64,000 nucleotides of DNA from Salvia splendens. Taxonomy: Eukaryota; Streptophyta; Magnoliopsida; Lamiales; Lamiaceae. Both the position numbers and the translations under genes were made by a program. Location of the stretch: the NCBI RefSeq assembly GCF_004379255.2, contig NC_056049.1, forward strand, positions 2,108,001-2,172,000, in the 5' to 3' direction. Within the stretch, counting starts at the first letter, position 1. Every line of letters starts with the position of its first letter. Below are positions 33,163 through 44,561 of this stretch, in pieces. The notes beneath the pieces are model-generated. The model was not told the DNA's origin. It worked only from the letters and a program-made list of their open reading frames with translations, and searched no databases.

Positions 33163-33486
33163 GGTTCTTACTCTTTGCAAAATCTGAAGAAATTCTGAAG
33201 AAATTCTTGAAAGCGGAAGGAAATTTTTACGCAAAAGAGACAGAGTGCAGAAGAAGCAATAGCAAAAGTATTCAAAGGATGAAGAAAGGACGTATTTATC
33301 AGATTCGGAGAAGATTTCAAAATCATCGCACCGTTTCGAATCCCACCTTTTCAGGATTCAACGGCCGGATTTTACTGTCGCATTTAATGCAGTCACGCGC
33401 AAGGCACGTCCCCTGACGTCAGCCTCCCCCGTACCTTTATCCAGAATGCCGAAGTGACTCGCTTCGCCGAAGTGATTCACTTCGCT
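33163..33486. other. Region between antisense gene and 3' polypurine tract
   Basis: Upstream (5') region of the antisense gene, which must contain its promoter and leader if it is transcribed. Short direct repeats with GAAGTGA(C/T)TC(G/A)CTTCG lie near 33,450-33,485. No clear TATA box was identified. Confidence 0.4.
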
Positions 33487-33501
33487 TTTCGGGGGGGGTA
33501 G
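33487..33501 (+). promoter_or_regulatory. Polypurine tract of the Tat element
   Basis: TTTCGGGGGGGGTAG immediately precedes the 3' LTR. A G-run polypurine tract is the expected plus-strand primer. Homopolymer length may be uncertain. Confidence 0.7.
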
Positions 33502-34123
33502 TGATGGGGTACGTACTAAACAAGCCCAATAGCAGTGACGGCCCATCAGCCCAAAGCCCAAGGAAGAGTATCAGTTCGGCATTACCAAAGAGTTCGGCCC
33601 CCGCCTACAGCTCGGTAAAAGCCGACCAATCAAGCTCTACTCTCAGATCGGCAAAAGCTGCTCGGCAATAGTTCAGCAGTTCGGTCTCAGTATTCGACCG
33701 AACTGGGAGATAGTGGACCCATGCAGAACCTCCACGACCTCCACTACACGATCTATTTAGTGGTGGACCCATGCGGGATCTCATGACCTCCACGACATCC
33801 ACGACATACTTAGTGGTGATGTAAGCCACGACCTAGTGAGTGGTGATGTAAGCCACGACCTAGGTAGTGGTGATGCAAGCCACGATCTTAGTTCAATGTA
33901 TAAATAGAACTTAGATCAGATAGAAGAAGGAGCTCTCTAGACATAAAAGATCATATAGCAAGTCTGTATTGTAAGCTGTAGAAAACAGATCAAGCAATAC
34001 AACTCTGCCCTCTTTTCTTCCCGTGGACGTAGATTTACCTCAGTAAATCGAACCACGTAAATCTCTGTGTCGTGATCTGTATTTTCCTGCACTCATCACC
34101 ATCAAAAATTCGCCGACTCATCA
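33502..34123 (+). repeat. 3' LTR of the Tat element
   Basis: 622 bp, no difference from the 5' LTR seen by eye, TATA box at 33,899. It ends GACTCATCA and is followed by the GTACA target duplication. Confidence 0.95.
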
Positions 34124-34457
34124 GTACACTATTGTATTACAATATGACATAACTAAGTGCTTTTTATTAGAGCTATATAAGTGATAATATGCCTAAGAGT
34201 GTGACCGGTTGTACGATACATCCCGCATCCAGAGCAAATACCTAGGAGTGCAACGTTACATCTCGCATCCCGAGTAGATATACATTACAACCGGTTTCAC
34301 TAATACATTACAATATGACATAACTAAGTGCTTTTAATTAGAGCGCTATATAAGTGATAATGTACCTAAGAGTGTGACTGGTTGTACGGTACATCTCGCT
34401 TCCTGAGTAGAAACCTAGGAGTGCAACCGGTTGTGCGACCTGGACAACCCAACACAA
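34124..34457. repeat. Local tandem duplication next to the Tat 3' end
   Basis: Two diverged copies (about 34,129-34,308 and 34,309 onward) of a segment containing TATGACATAACTAAGTGC and CCTAAGAGTGTGAC. Only one copy is present at the equivalent place after 61,841. Non-coding 3' flank of the ankyrin/PGG gene. Confidence 0.75.
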
Positions 34458-35289
34458 CTATAGGTTCAACGCAATATAGTCCTCAAGAGACGATACTTCA
34501 ACAACCACAGACATTATTGGCACACTCCCCAAAAAAAACAAGAGCAGGGCATCTGCCGCCCGCCCGTGCTCAAAGAACAGCAAGCACGAGCAGAACGCCA
34601 CCATCATCGCCACAATGGAGAAGAAGAGCGTCGGCGTGAGGATCGAGAGGAACATGAGCATCGAGGTGAGCGTCGCCACCGCCTCCAACACCGGGAAGAT
34701 CACGAACATCCTCTTGTTCTCCAGGATAGGGGCGCCGTGGCTGTTGTATCTGCCTGGGACGGTGAAGGCTGTCGTGAACACCACCATCGCGATGAGCACC
34801 GTCACCACCATGCACGATTTTGCAGTTTGCTTCATAAATTTCTCCCCTTCCGCACCGAGGTCTTCGTGCTCGGCTACAAATAATTGGCGAGGCATTTTCC
34901 CTTCCTTGTTCTTCTTGTGTTTGAATGCGGGTCGTACGAGCTTCTCGACCGCCTGAAAAATTGAAGTATAGTTCATGGAGGATGACCCACCTCATTAGAG
35001 AGAAAAAAGTTGATAAAATAGAAGCTTCATATTTTTACGGGAAGGAGGGAGTATAAAATGTAATAGTAGAAAATTTTGTACCTTGAACCACAATACTTCC
35101 CTTAGTATCTGCCAAGAGGCCCCGGGAATGCTGTCGAGCTGATTTTGAGGAGCCAATTTTGCCGCCAAGTGCAATATGTTATTACCTTCACCATCTATGC
35201 ATGCTGCTATCAAATCTTTGGTACCACCCAACTCATGCATCAAATTGAACACATTGACGTAGCGACGCGAAACCGCAACATGAAATATG

Positions 35290-35958
35290 TGTTACGAACG
35301 CACCTGAATCACGAGGAACGGAGAGCGATGGGGGTGAAGAAACGGCTGCGTCGTCGCCGACGCAGAGCCCGCCAGCCTCGGGGGTAGCGGAGGAAACGTC
35401 CGGCAGTGAGGAGCTGGCGGTACCATCAGACGAAGCTGCAGGCGCGGTCACGACCAGGAAGCTGAGACCGAGAAAGGACATCAAACAGCCGGAGCGCTAC
35501 CAAGACTTTGTGTCCAAGTAGCGGCCTCCAGCTGTTCGACGGAACGCCGGAGAGGAGACAGAGTCTTGTTACTTTTGCCTTACGTTTTCTTTAAGTTATT
35601 TTTAATATTGTTTCTGTTTATTTCCTTTTTGAACAATTAATGAGTCGAGCGGTTTATAAGCTCCGTCGGGTTTTCTTTGTTGGTTCTTTCCCGATGTATA
35701 GGATTAGGTCGAACCAACCCTAAGGTCTAGATTATTATAAATAGGGCTCCTCATTATTCTTTCAATCAATTAATGAAGAATTATTTTGCCCACATATCTT
35801 GTGCAATACACAACTAAACCTAGCCGCTGCCGACGGAGTACGAATTCCGCGCCAGTCTTCAAGTTTTCAGCCGCCGATCCCAAAGCCTGGGACGCCGGAT
35901 TCGTGTGTTGTTTGATTCGTGACAGAATTTCTTCGTTAAGAGAATTGTTCTCTTAACA
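35290..35958 (+). repeat. 5' LTR of the chromovirus
   Basis: Starts TGTTACGAACG and ends CTCTTAACA, with TATA box TATAAATAGGG at 35,736. Because pol runs into the 3' LTR, the first about 230 bp of this LTR carry the same pol-tail codons. Confidence 0.93.
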
Positions 35959-35980
35959 ACTGGTGCTTTCTCTTGAACTC
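35959..35980 (+). promoter_or_regulatory. Primer-binding region of the chromovirus
   Basis: ACTGGTGCTTTCTCTTGAAC lies between the LTR and the gag ATG (35,981). Position identifies it as the primer-binding region. The tRNA was not determined. Confidence 0.5.
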
Positions 35981-37395
35981 ATGGATATAGCCGATGACTT
36001 GCAGCGATCGCCGCCGGTTTTGACCGGCGGGAATGCACAGGAACTAGCGCTCGGGGCCGCACGCCGACCGCCGCTGGGAAACCGACGCGAACAGACAGGC
36101 CAACCCCGGCCGCCGCCACGAGGGGACCAACCGAGTACCTCGAACTCGACGGACCCGCTGACCCAGGGGTTTGACCGAATCATGGCCCGTTTTGATCAAT
36201 TGGAAGTACGGGTGAATAGTTTGGAGCTTCCGCGCACACGGGATAACGATCTTCCAGACGATGATTACGATTCGGAGGATCGGGAATATGCGGAATATAG
36301 GGACACGGAGGATATGCGGTTTGAATCGGTCCCACGCCAACGCCGCCTAGGGTTCGGCGACAGGAGGGGTGCGCGAGGAGGTAGGCGGGGAAAACCTCTC
36401 TCGCCGTTATGATTGGAGGAGAATGGGGGATTGGCAACATGAAGGGGTTAATGAAAATAGAATTGTCCCGTATCAGGCCCGGCGCCCATCAGCCTGGGAT
36501 CCCCTGGCAGTACGACAACGGGGGGCGCGATCTTCGCCGACGCGGGTCTTGTTGGGACCCGCCAATCGCCCGGGACCGGGTCCACTACCAATACAGTCCG
36601 GACCCGCACCAGGGGGTCAAGATGCGGGCTCCTCACTTCGACGGCACCGACGCCACGAATTGGATTTCGCGGGTGGAATACTACTTTGATCACATCATGA
36701 TGCCCGTCGAGGATCGTCTCCACTACGCAGTAATGCTATTCGACTCCCCGGCCGCAGAATGAATTTTTAACTACAGAAACAACAACCAATATGTCACGTG
36801 GACTGAATTCTTGGAGGATGTCCGTCACCGCTTCGACCCTCAGAGTTTCCGGAATTATATTGGCCCTTTGGTCAAATTGGTGCAGACAGGGTCAGTCGCG
36901 GAGTATCACGACACGTTTGAGAAGTATTTGAATCGAGTCGAAGGGGTACCGGACTACATTCTTATTCCGGTTTTTATCGAGGGCCTCAAGATGCCCATTC
37001 AAGAGAAGGTGGAGTTACAACAGCCACAATCGTTGGCCGAAACAATGGCGCTCGCCCTCCGTTTAGCCGCGAATCAAGATTATAGGTACCAACAGTCGTC
37101 ACCATCACAACGACGGCAGTGGCCTACCAAGGAGACGAGACTGCATACGCCCTCACTCGCTCCGCCGAGCAGTTCGGGGCCGGTGCAGAAAACAACCCCA
37201 GCAACCTCATGAGCAAGAGCGGCCGCGCTTCACTCCGATTCGTGTTTCTAATGCTGAGAAATCGGAACGTTCGAGGAAGGGCCTATGCTGGCATTGCCCC
37301 GAGAAGTACACGCCGGGTCATGTTTGTGCGGCCCGGTTACTATGTTACGCTGGGGATGAGGAGTGGGACGACTCAAGTCCGGGACAGGACGATCA
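35981..37395 (+). pseudogene. Chromovirus gag, frameshifted
   Basis: ATG at 35,981 (MDIADD). Open frames 35,981-36,412, 36,409-36,762 and 36,811-37,212 lie in different or interrupted phases. The capsid-type segment falls at about 36,620-37,080. A Cys/His knuckle (CWHCPEKYTPGHVC) is readable at about 37,270-37,311 in yet another frame. At least three breaks separate these parts. In the 62 kb copy the first break carries TGA one codon earlier. Nonfunctional as read. Confidence 0.8.
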
Positions 37396-37411
37396 ACCCC
37401 CGGACGAGGAA

Positions 37412-38422
37412 TTGATCACAGAGGATATATCGCACCTACACTCTCTCTCGGGAAGCAGTCGTTCGGTCCCTTTCCAGGTCATCGGGGACCTCGGGGTCAC
37501 GCGCGTGCGGATTTTGATCGACACGGGAAGCACGCATAATTTCCTCCACTCACGCTTCGCAGAGTCGCTGCAGTTGCAGTTATCGCGTATTCGCCCTTTC
37601 CGCGTATATGTGGGAAACGGGGCGTCTCTAATTTGTTCCCACATCTCGCGTCGCACAAAGCTTGCGATACAAGACACGGAGTTCCTAACCGATTTGCACA
37701 TCCTAGATGTTCATGGCTGGGATGTGATCCTCGGTATGGATTGGTTGGAGTCGCTAGGCCGAATATCAGCAGATTTCGTAGGCAAAACATTGGAGTTTCG
37801 ACGAAATAATAAATCGGTGATTTTGCAAGGTAGTTTACCGGCCCCCCAGTAGATCTCGTTGTGGTCTTTGGCGCTGCTGGCATCGTTCTCTTCGGAACAT
37901 GAATTTTACGAGATTGTACCCCTGGAACCGACCGACGGGTCACCACCTAGTACCTCCGAGGAACCGACATTCCCCGACGACGTACCTGCAGAGTGCCGCC
38001 GCGTCCTCGAGACACACAAGGGGGTGTTTGATTTACCTACCGGTATGCCTCCATCGCGGACTTTCGACCACAGAATACATCTGCTTCCGGGTTCAAAGCC
38101 GGTCAACGTCCGTCCATACCGTTATCATTATTTCCAAAAAAAAGAAATTGAGCGTCAGGTGAAGGAAATGCTAGCTCAGGGCATAATACAGCACAGTCAA
38201 AGCCCGTTCTCGTCGCCAGTATTGTTAATCAGGAAGAAAGATGGCACTTTTCGCTTCTGCATCGATTACCGTGCTCTAAATATGGCAACGGTACCTGATC
38301 AGTTTCCCATCCCCACCGCGGACGAGCTATTTGATGAATTGGGAGGGGCCAAGTTTTTCACAAAGCTTGATCTACGCTCGGGGATATCATCAGATTCGAA
38401 TGCACGAGGCAGATATTTTTAA
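37412..38422 (+). pseudogene. Chromovirus protease and N-terminal RT, broken from the rest of pol
   Basis: A frame at 37,412-37,852 holds the aspartic protease (DTGS near 37,520, and the ILGMDWL region near 37,730). A second frame at 37,859-38,422 holds the linker and N-terminal reverse transcriptase (FCIDYRALN). It ends where an extra base near 38,383-38,386 shifts the frame into the long pol frame that follows. The two frames are separated by a stop at 37,850. Confidence 0.8.
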
Positions 38423-41120
38423 GACGGCTTTCAGGACGCATGCTGGCCATTTCGAGTTCTTGGTGATGCCTTTCGGCCTTACAAACGCCCCCTCTACATT
38501 CAAAGCGGCAATGAACACCATTTTCCAGCCATTCCTGCGACAATTCGTCATTGTGTTCTCTGACGACATATTGGTGTATAGTCCGACTTTGGATTCTCAC
38601 CGCGCGCACCTATCACAGGTACTATCGCTCCTGACCGCGAATGAATTCTATGTCAAACTATCTAAATGCTCATTTTGCTGCACGACTGTTGAGTATTTGG
38701 GTCACTTGATCGTAGGCGGGTCGTTAAAGGCAGACCCCCGGAAAATAGATGCAATGACCGCTTGGCCACTACCACGGAATGTACGCCAGTTACGGGGTTT
38801 CTTGGGTCTCACGGGATATTACCGACGTTTCGTGGCAAATTACGCCATGATTGCGTCCCCGCTTACGGAACTACTTAAAAAGGAGGCTTTCATATGGACA
38901 CAGTCGGCCACGGAGGCTTTCCAGGCCCTGAAATCGGCCATGACGTCGACACCCGTGTTGCGTCTTCCGGACTTTGCCAAGACGTTCTACGTAGAAACGG
39001 ATGCCTCGGATGTGGGCATAGGAGCGGTCTTGATTCAGGACGGACACCCAATTGCTTACTTCAGTCGTAAATTGGGTCCCCGTCGACGGGTCGCCTCAAC
39101 ATACCATAAGGGGTTGTACGCGATCGTTGAAGCGGTGCAGAAGTGGAGACAGTATCTATTGGGTAGGGAATTTGTGATTCGGAGTGACCAGAAGAGTCTA
39201 AAGGAGCTTCTGTTACAAGTGGTCCAAACTCCCGATCAGCAATTGTATGTCCGTAAACTTATGGGGTACAAATTTCGTATTGAATATAAGAAGGGAGCGT
39301 TGAATCGGGTGGCGGATGCGTTGTCTCGACGGGAGGAGACCGACTCACAGCAACCGTCGGCTTTGGAAGCTTTGCGGGCATCGGCCCAGGAGGACGAGTC
39401 AGCCGTCGCAGCGTGCTTGGCCGCGGTTTCCCACCCGATCCCTAGTTTATTGGACGCCTTACGTTTGGAGACAAAGACTAAGCCGGAGTTGTCGGACCTC
39501 GCGGCCCAGATTATAGCCGGGGAGGCACCCCCCCATTTTTCCCTGGTCGATGGGTTGGTTTACTTTAACAGGAGGATCTTGGTGAGCCATACATCCAAGT
39601 TCAAACGGTTGTTATTGGAGGAACATCACAGTACTCCCGTGGCTGGCTACCCGGGGCATGAGCGAACATTTCGCCTACTGGCAGCAGGGTTCTATTGGCC
39701 TAAGATGCGTAGGGACGTTCGGGACTTCGTCGACGCATGTGCGGTATGTCAGGCAACCAAATACACGACGCAAAAACCGGCAGGCCTTCTGCAACCCCTG
39801 CCTGTCCCTTCACAGGTTTGGGACGACGTTTCAATGGACTTTATCACAGGTCTTCCACAGTCACGCGGGTACACCACTATTATGGTAGTGGTCGATCGAC
39901 TATCCAAGTACGCCCACTTCGCGGCACTTCCCACCCGTTTTGATGCCTTGCGTGTGGCCCACTTATTTGTCAATACCGTCGTTCGCCACCACGGGTTTCC
40001 CAAGACTTTGGTTTCAGACAGGGAATCAGTGTTTCTAAATGCAGTTTGGGAGGAAATACTGCGTCTCAGCGGGACTAAACTACACTTTACTACAGCCTAC
40101 CACCCTCAGTCCGACGGTCAAACGGAGATCCGTAACAAGGGCTTGGAACAATATTTACGGGCGTTCACTTCGGACAGACCGTCGACGTGGTCGAACTTCC
40201 TCCCCTGGGCCGAGCTTGCGCTAAATTGTTTCCACCACGCGGGCCTGGGCACCTCCCCTTTTAAAGCGTTGTACGGTAGGGAGCCCCCCCTATTGGTGGC
40301 GTCGGCCCCATCAGCTAAGACCCCGCCTAGCGTGGCGGAATTGATCAAACAGCGCGGGGAGCTTCTCAAGGAATTGCGCACGAACCTGTCACGGGTGCAA
40401 CAGCGAATGGCGGCGTCAGCAAATCGCCATCGCCGACACATTGAGTTTGAGGTGGGCAGTTTTGTGTGGCTTAAATTGCAGCCTTACCGACAGCACTCAG
40501 TGGCGAGACCAATTTCGGCCAAGCTCGCGAAGCGCTTTTACGGGCCCTTCGAGATAGTGGAGAGGATAGGACCTGTCGCTTATAAACTTCGGCTGCCAGA
40601 GGGGAGTCGCATTCACAATGTATTTCACGTGAGCCTTCTGCGTGCTTTCGTTAAGGACGATCCGATCGTACCCCTTCCAGATCAGTTCGTAGGGAACAGA
40701 CCAGTGGCCCAGCCGGTGGCTATATTAGACTCGAAAATTTTGTGGCATAAGGGAGCAGCGGTGGAGCACGAGTTAGTGCGGTGGTCGGATGGCTCGGATT
40801 CTCCATCTTGGGAACCGTTCGAGGAGTTGTTGAAGCGCTATCCTACACTCTCCCTTGAGGACAAGGAAGTTTCTAAGGACGGGGGAGTTGTTACGAACGC
40901 ACCTGGATCACGAGGAACGGAGAGCGATGGGGGTGAAGAAACGGCTGCGTCGTCGCCGACGCAGAGCCCGCCAGCCTCGGGGGTAGAGGAGGAAACGTCC
41001 GGCAGTGAGGAGCTGGCGGTACCATCAGACGAAGCTGCAGGCGCGGTCACGACCAGGAAGCTGAGACCGAGAAAGGACATCAAACAGCCGGAGCGCTACC
41101 AAGACTTTGTGTCCAAGTAG
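38331..41120 (+). pseudogene. Chromovirus pol: RT palm, RNase H, integrase, chromodomain
   Basis: A long open frame (about 910 codons from the shift near 38,385). It has RT with the catalytic FSDDILVY near 38,560, and RNase H (ETDASDVGIGAVL near 39,000). The integrase has an HHCC zinc finger (ACAVCQATKY) and DDE core (MDFITGLP, VSDRESVF, HPQSDGQTE). A C-terminal chromodomain-like segment follows (LVRWSDGSDSPSWEPFEEL, about 40,775-40,830), which in chromoviruses directs integration to marked chromatin. The frame runs 232 bp into the 3' LTR before its TAG. All motifs look intact, but no start belongs to it because the upstream half is in another frame. Confidence 0.88.
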
Positions 41121-41559
41121 CGGCCTCCAGCTGTTCGACGGAACGCCGGAGAGGAGACAGAGTCTTGTTACTTTTGACTTACGTTTTCTTTAAGTTATTA
41201 TTTTAATATTGTTTCTGTTTATTTCCTTTTTGAACAATTAATGAGTCGAGCGGTTTATAAGCTCCGTCGGGTTTTCTTTGTTGGTTCTTTCCCGATGTAT
41301 AGGATTAGGTCGAACCAACCCTAAGGTCTAGATTATTATAAATAGGGCTCCTCATTATTCTTTCAATCAATTAATGAAGAATTATTTTGCCCACATATCT
41401 TGTGCAATACACAACTAAACCTAGCCGCTGCCGACGGAGTACGAATTCCGCGCCAGTCTTCAAGTTTTCAGCCGCCGATCCCAAAGCCCGGGACGCCGGA
41501 TTCGTGTGTTGTTTGATTCGTGACAGAATTTCTTCGTTAAGAGAATTGTTCTCTTAACA
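40889..41559 (+). repeat. 3' LTR of the chromovirus
   Basis: 671 bp, preceded by the purine-rich GGACGGGGGAGT. Its first 232 bp are the coding end of pol. Confidence 0.93.
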
Positions 41560-41567
41560 ATATGCTA

Positions 41568-41807
41568 CTCCCTCCGTCCCACTTTAGGAGTCCCAGTTGA
41601 GTTCGACACGAGTTTTAAGAAATGTAAATGAAAGTTGGTGAAAAAAGATAATGGAACGTGGATATTAGTTTTATAATAAAATGTGAGTGTAAAAAAAGTT
41701 AGTGGAATGTGGAGCCTAATACTATTTATGGAATATTACAACCAGGACTCCTAAAGTGGGACACCCGAAAATGGTAAATCGGGACTCCTAAAGTGGGACG
41801 GATGGAG
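41568..41807. mobile_element. Stowaway-type MITE in the ankyrin gene
   Basis: 240 bp with inverted ends CTCCCTCCGTCCCACTTTAG and its near-complement, and TA on both sides. This is the Tc1/mariner-derived Stowaway pattern. It sits in ankyrin coding sequence, 8 bp from the chromovirus. An internal GGACTCCTAAAGTGGGAC motif is repeated. No coding sequence. Confidence 0.88.
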
Positions 41808-42151
41808 TATATGTGTTATCATTCACTTTGTACAATAAATTATGGTAATTTTTGAATAATTCCACCAAGAATTCATCATTTCCTGATTCTGTTGCTATAA
41901 AAAATAATGTTGAAGAATCTACCTCCCTAGCTTCATCTGCTTCAATATCTTCCAACTCAGTAGCTCCCGCTGCTCGATCAATTTCTACTGATTCAGCGGG
42001 AGCAACTATTTGAGCATGTGTTGACTCAACAACTACCATTGTTTCAACATGTGCTTGCTCAATAACTCTGACTGTTTCAGTACGTGCTGCTTCAATATCT
42101 TCTTTATATAACTCAGCAGCATCCCACAAACAATTCATTAATCTATTGGCA

Positions 42152-42700
42152 TGTTAAAGGCGTTTCCCTTAACAAGCACCGGCTGCGAGTTTCACTCGGC
42201 GGTGGAGATAAATTTCCGGCGGCCAACAGGCTCGGCAGACGATTGCAGAGTTTCTGTGCGCGGGAGTCGCTCCCGTCGGGCAGATAACTCGGCAATTGAT
42301 AGAATACTCCGGCGTCCAATTAGGATCGGCGGAGGGAATCCAAAATTAGAATTGGAAAACACACGTTATCTTTGGTGGAGAAAATATTTCATTCATTGAT
42401 TGAATAAAATGATAACAATCTCTCATATTTATAATACTCTAATACTACTACCCTAACTTATTGAACAAGAAACAAATATCTAAACAAATATGGAAAAGAT
42501 ACGGTAAATCAAAATATAACTAAATAATTGGGAGATAAGATCGTATCAACTCCCCCACGGTTGAAATCCACCTTTTCCTCAAGGTAGGAACCATAAAACC
42601 ACGAAGAGAGTTGAAAGTAGAAGCTTTGGCGCGGTATCTCCTCCTGGATCAAATACCCACCGAATAGTTGTGCGTCTCCCCTAATCATTTCCACCCAAAA
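42152..42700 (-). mobile_element. Gypsy LTR remnant with pol 3' tail
   Basis: On the minus strand, a short pol end (LEEKVDFNRGGVDT, the typical chromodomain-end/C-terminal segment) and a GTGGGGGAGT polypurine tract are followed by an LTR (42,548 down to 42,152, 397 bp, TG...CA). The rest of the element is not recognised upstream. The LTR end abuts in-frame ankyrin coding at 42,151, so this is a third insertion in that gene. Confidence 0.7.
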
Positions 42701-43599
42701 TCACCAATAAAGAACCGTGTTGGGTATAAGATATGGTGGACACCCCGCCACATTGTTGGCGTGACAATTCAATGCTAAAATGAAAAGTTTTGCCACACCA
42801 CTATGAATGCTCAAACACGGCGTGTCATTTCCCGGAGGAATCAACCTTGCATTGGCGTCAAGCGACGATAATCGAGGATTCATACTTGTAACATTACTGA
42901 CATTCAAATCCACGTAGACACAAACAAGTGCTTGCGAACCGGAGTGAGCATCCCCTGTCTTACCCAATGTTCTAACATGAGTAATTCATAAAATTAATAT
43001 GATTGTATTGGTTATACGTCACCGAGATTTTAACCGTGCGATATTTTTTTGGAACTCCCTAATTCACAAGAATTTAGGCTCTGATTCAACCATTGTCTTC
43101 TCTTCTTTCATATTTTCGTTATATTCGTACAAATACAGTAGAAAATTCCCAAACATACAAGGAAATAAACAAATTACAAAATTAAGAAAGACAAACTAAT
43201 ATACCACGGTCAACTCCCATAAGTTTACAAATATAAAGAAAAACCGACAAATTGATAAATGATAAAATCCACACATTTAAAACATCAAAACATGCACAAT
43301 TCCATATAGTTTTTAAAATTGTATCTCGGGATTAAATATGTAAACTTAGTGTGTTGGTTCATGAGATTGAATTCCACAACTCAACAAACCTCATCTAACT
43401 AAATTAATCTCATAACTTAATCCTAAATTATATTTTGTTACTATTTTATCTAGGCAACCAAATACCACCACAAGATATACACTGCGTTGATGAGTTAACA
43501 AATTAGCAATTTAATAAAAGTTAACATCATAACGCACCCCATAAATCCTCATAATTAAACTACTCGAGGGAATGCTAACAATCTAACTTGATCATAATA
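42701..43599. other. Unassigned region
   Basis: A minus-strand frame of 88 codons (42,701-42,967) continues in phase toward the pol tail. It could be retroelement or captured sequence, but no domain is recognised. 42,970-43,599 is AT-rich with nothing recognisable. Confidence 0.35.
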
Positions 43600-43821
43600 C
43601 TCCCTCCGTCCCACAAGAATATGCACTCTTTCCTTTTTAGTCCGTCCCACAATAATATGCATTTTTTAATTTTGGAACTATTTTATCTCTAATGAGGTGG
43701 GACTCATTCTCCACTAACAATACTTTATTTACTTTTTCTCTCTACATCTCTCTTACTTTATCAATTTTACATTAAAACTCATGCCGAACCCAAAGTGCAT
43801 ATTATTTAGGGACGGATGGAG
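43600..43821. mobile_element. Stowaway-type MITE
   Basis: 222 bp, ends CTCCCTCCGTCCCAC and GGGACGGATGGAG, flanked by TA on both sides. No coding sequence. An internal GTCCGTCCCACAATAATATGCA repeats the terminal motif. Confidence 0.85.
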
Positions 43822-44561
43822 TATGATTCAATGCAATCATAATACTATCAATTCTGGTCAATAATTACTACTACCAAGATGCAGGCTTGAGTCGGGTTAC
43901 GGAAAATCCTCACTTAATAACAGGTCAAAACAATAGAAATTATTAATGTATGCACAATGTAACTATTTATAAAATCCAATACATAGTTTAATTCAATAAA
44001 TGTTACAATTTTTTAATTTCTAATATATTAAATAAAAATACATAAGCAAAATTTAAAAGTATATGAACAAATAATTTTTGTAGAACCCAACTCAGCCCAT
44101 TTCACTGGTGGTCCTAAGCTGGGTGGGTTCGAATTTATAAATTGAGACTCATACCAGCCCACTTTTTCAGTTTTGGGTTGGGCCCCACGTTATCTGGCTG
44201 GGTCGGGCTGAGCTTCCAACCCATTTGACAAGTCTAATTTTGATCCAATTCATTGACAACTCTTTAAAACTATAAAAACTTGATTATATCAATTCAATTA
44301 ATTACCAGTCATGGATTTTAAATATTTAATACTGCTAATGTACAATTCACTTAATTCAACTATTAAATTTGGATAAGCTTAACTATATCAGTTCACTTAA
44401 TTATCAGTCATGGATTTTAGAAATTTAACACTAATGTGCAATTCACTTAATCTAACTTCTACTAAATTTAGATAATTAAGTCAATATAATTATATTACAT
44501 ATGTCATCCATATTATTGACCAGAAAAACTTTAACAATCACTATAAAACGACCTTAGCAAA
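43822..44561. repeat. AT-rich spacer with an old tandem duplication
   Basis: Two diverged copies of a unit of about 101 bp (around 44,295 and 44,396, sharing CAGTCATGGATTTTA and AATTCACTTAAT) lie just upstream of the His-rich gene. A GGGTTGGG/GGGTCGGGC-rich stretch at 44,090-44,235 resembles ends of hAT-type MITEs but could not be bounded. Confidence 0.5.

Larger units (their letters stand above)
23158..34123 (+). mobile_element. Complete Tat-lineage Ty3/gypsy LTR retrotransposon
   Basis: 10,966 bp with 622-bp LTRs (TG...CA) in which no difference was seen by eye, flanked by the perfect 5-bp repeat GTACA (23,153-23,157 and 34,124-34,128). The order is LTR, primer-binding region TGGCGCCGTCTGTGGG, gag-protease, TAG, pol (RT, RNase H, second RNase H, integrase), three tandem-repeat arrays, a spliced gene on the opposite strand, a G-rich polypurine tract, LTR. 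The second RNase H and the antisense gene place it in the Tat lineage. With identical LTRs and open frames it looks very recently inserted and possibly autonomous. The empty site is at 61,837-61,841. Confidence 0.95.
35290..41559 (+). mobile_element. Chromovirus-type Ty3/gypsy LTR retrotransposon
   Basis: 6,270 bp, LTRs 35,290-35,958 (669 bp) and 40,889-41,559 (671 bp), flanked by a perfect ATATG duplication (35,285-35,289 and 41,560-41,564). The LTRs differ by four substitutions and one 2-bp indel by eye. It is inserted inside an ankyrin-gene exon in opposite orientation to that gene. Gag, protease, RT, RNase H, integrase and a C-terminal chromodomain-like segment are present, but gag-pol is broken by several frame changes. 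The same insertion, at the same site, is at 62,833. Confidence 0.95.
34458..42151 (-). pseudogene. Ankyrin-repeat/PGG-domain gene split by three insertions
   Basis: Minus-strand gene of the ACD6/ITN1-like ankyrin-PGG membrane-protein family. Reading downward: coding from 42,151 to 41,808 (ankyrin-type LFFIATESGNDEFLVELF segment), a Stowaway MITE, 8 bp of coding, the chromovirus, coding from 35,289 to 35,082 (IFHVAVSRRY, NNILHLAAKLA), an intron with donor at 35,081, and the last exon 34,952-34,458. The last exon encodes a basic linker, the PGG domain (AFTVPGRYN, with PGG altered to PGR) and three to four hydrophobic membrane segments. Across the MITE and chromovirus the reading phase is preserved, so the insertions are the main lesions. 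Upstream the frame is cut at 42,152 by an LTR remnant, and the 5' end is not found. The C-terminal residues differ from the 62 kb copy because a poly-A run differs in length. Confidence 0.82.

Noticed and set aside
34566..34995. His/Arg-rich frames opposite and beside the ankyrin/PGG exon (also 62,109-62,538)
   Set aside because: Shadow frames of a GC-rich PGG-domain exon. The real coding strand has membrane segments and family motifs.
42701..42967. 88-codon minus-strand frame
   Set aside because: No recognisable domain. May be part of the adjacent retroelement remnant. Reported only within the unassigned region.
44090..44235. GGGTTGGG/GGGTCGGGC-rich stretch as a hAT MITE
   Set aside because: Resembles MITE ends, but no matching second end or 8-bp duplication was found.
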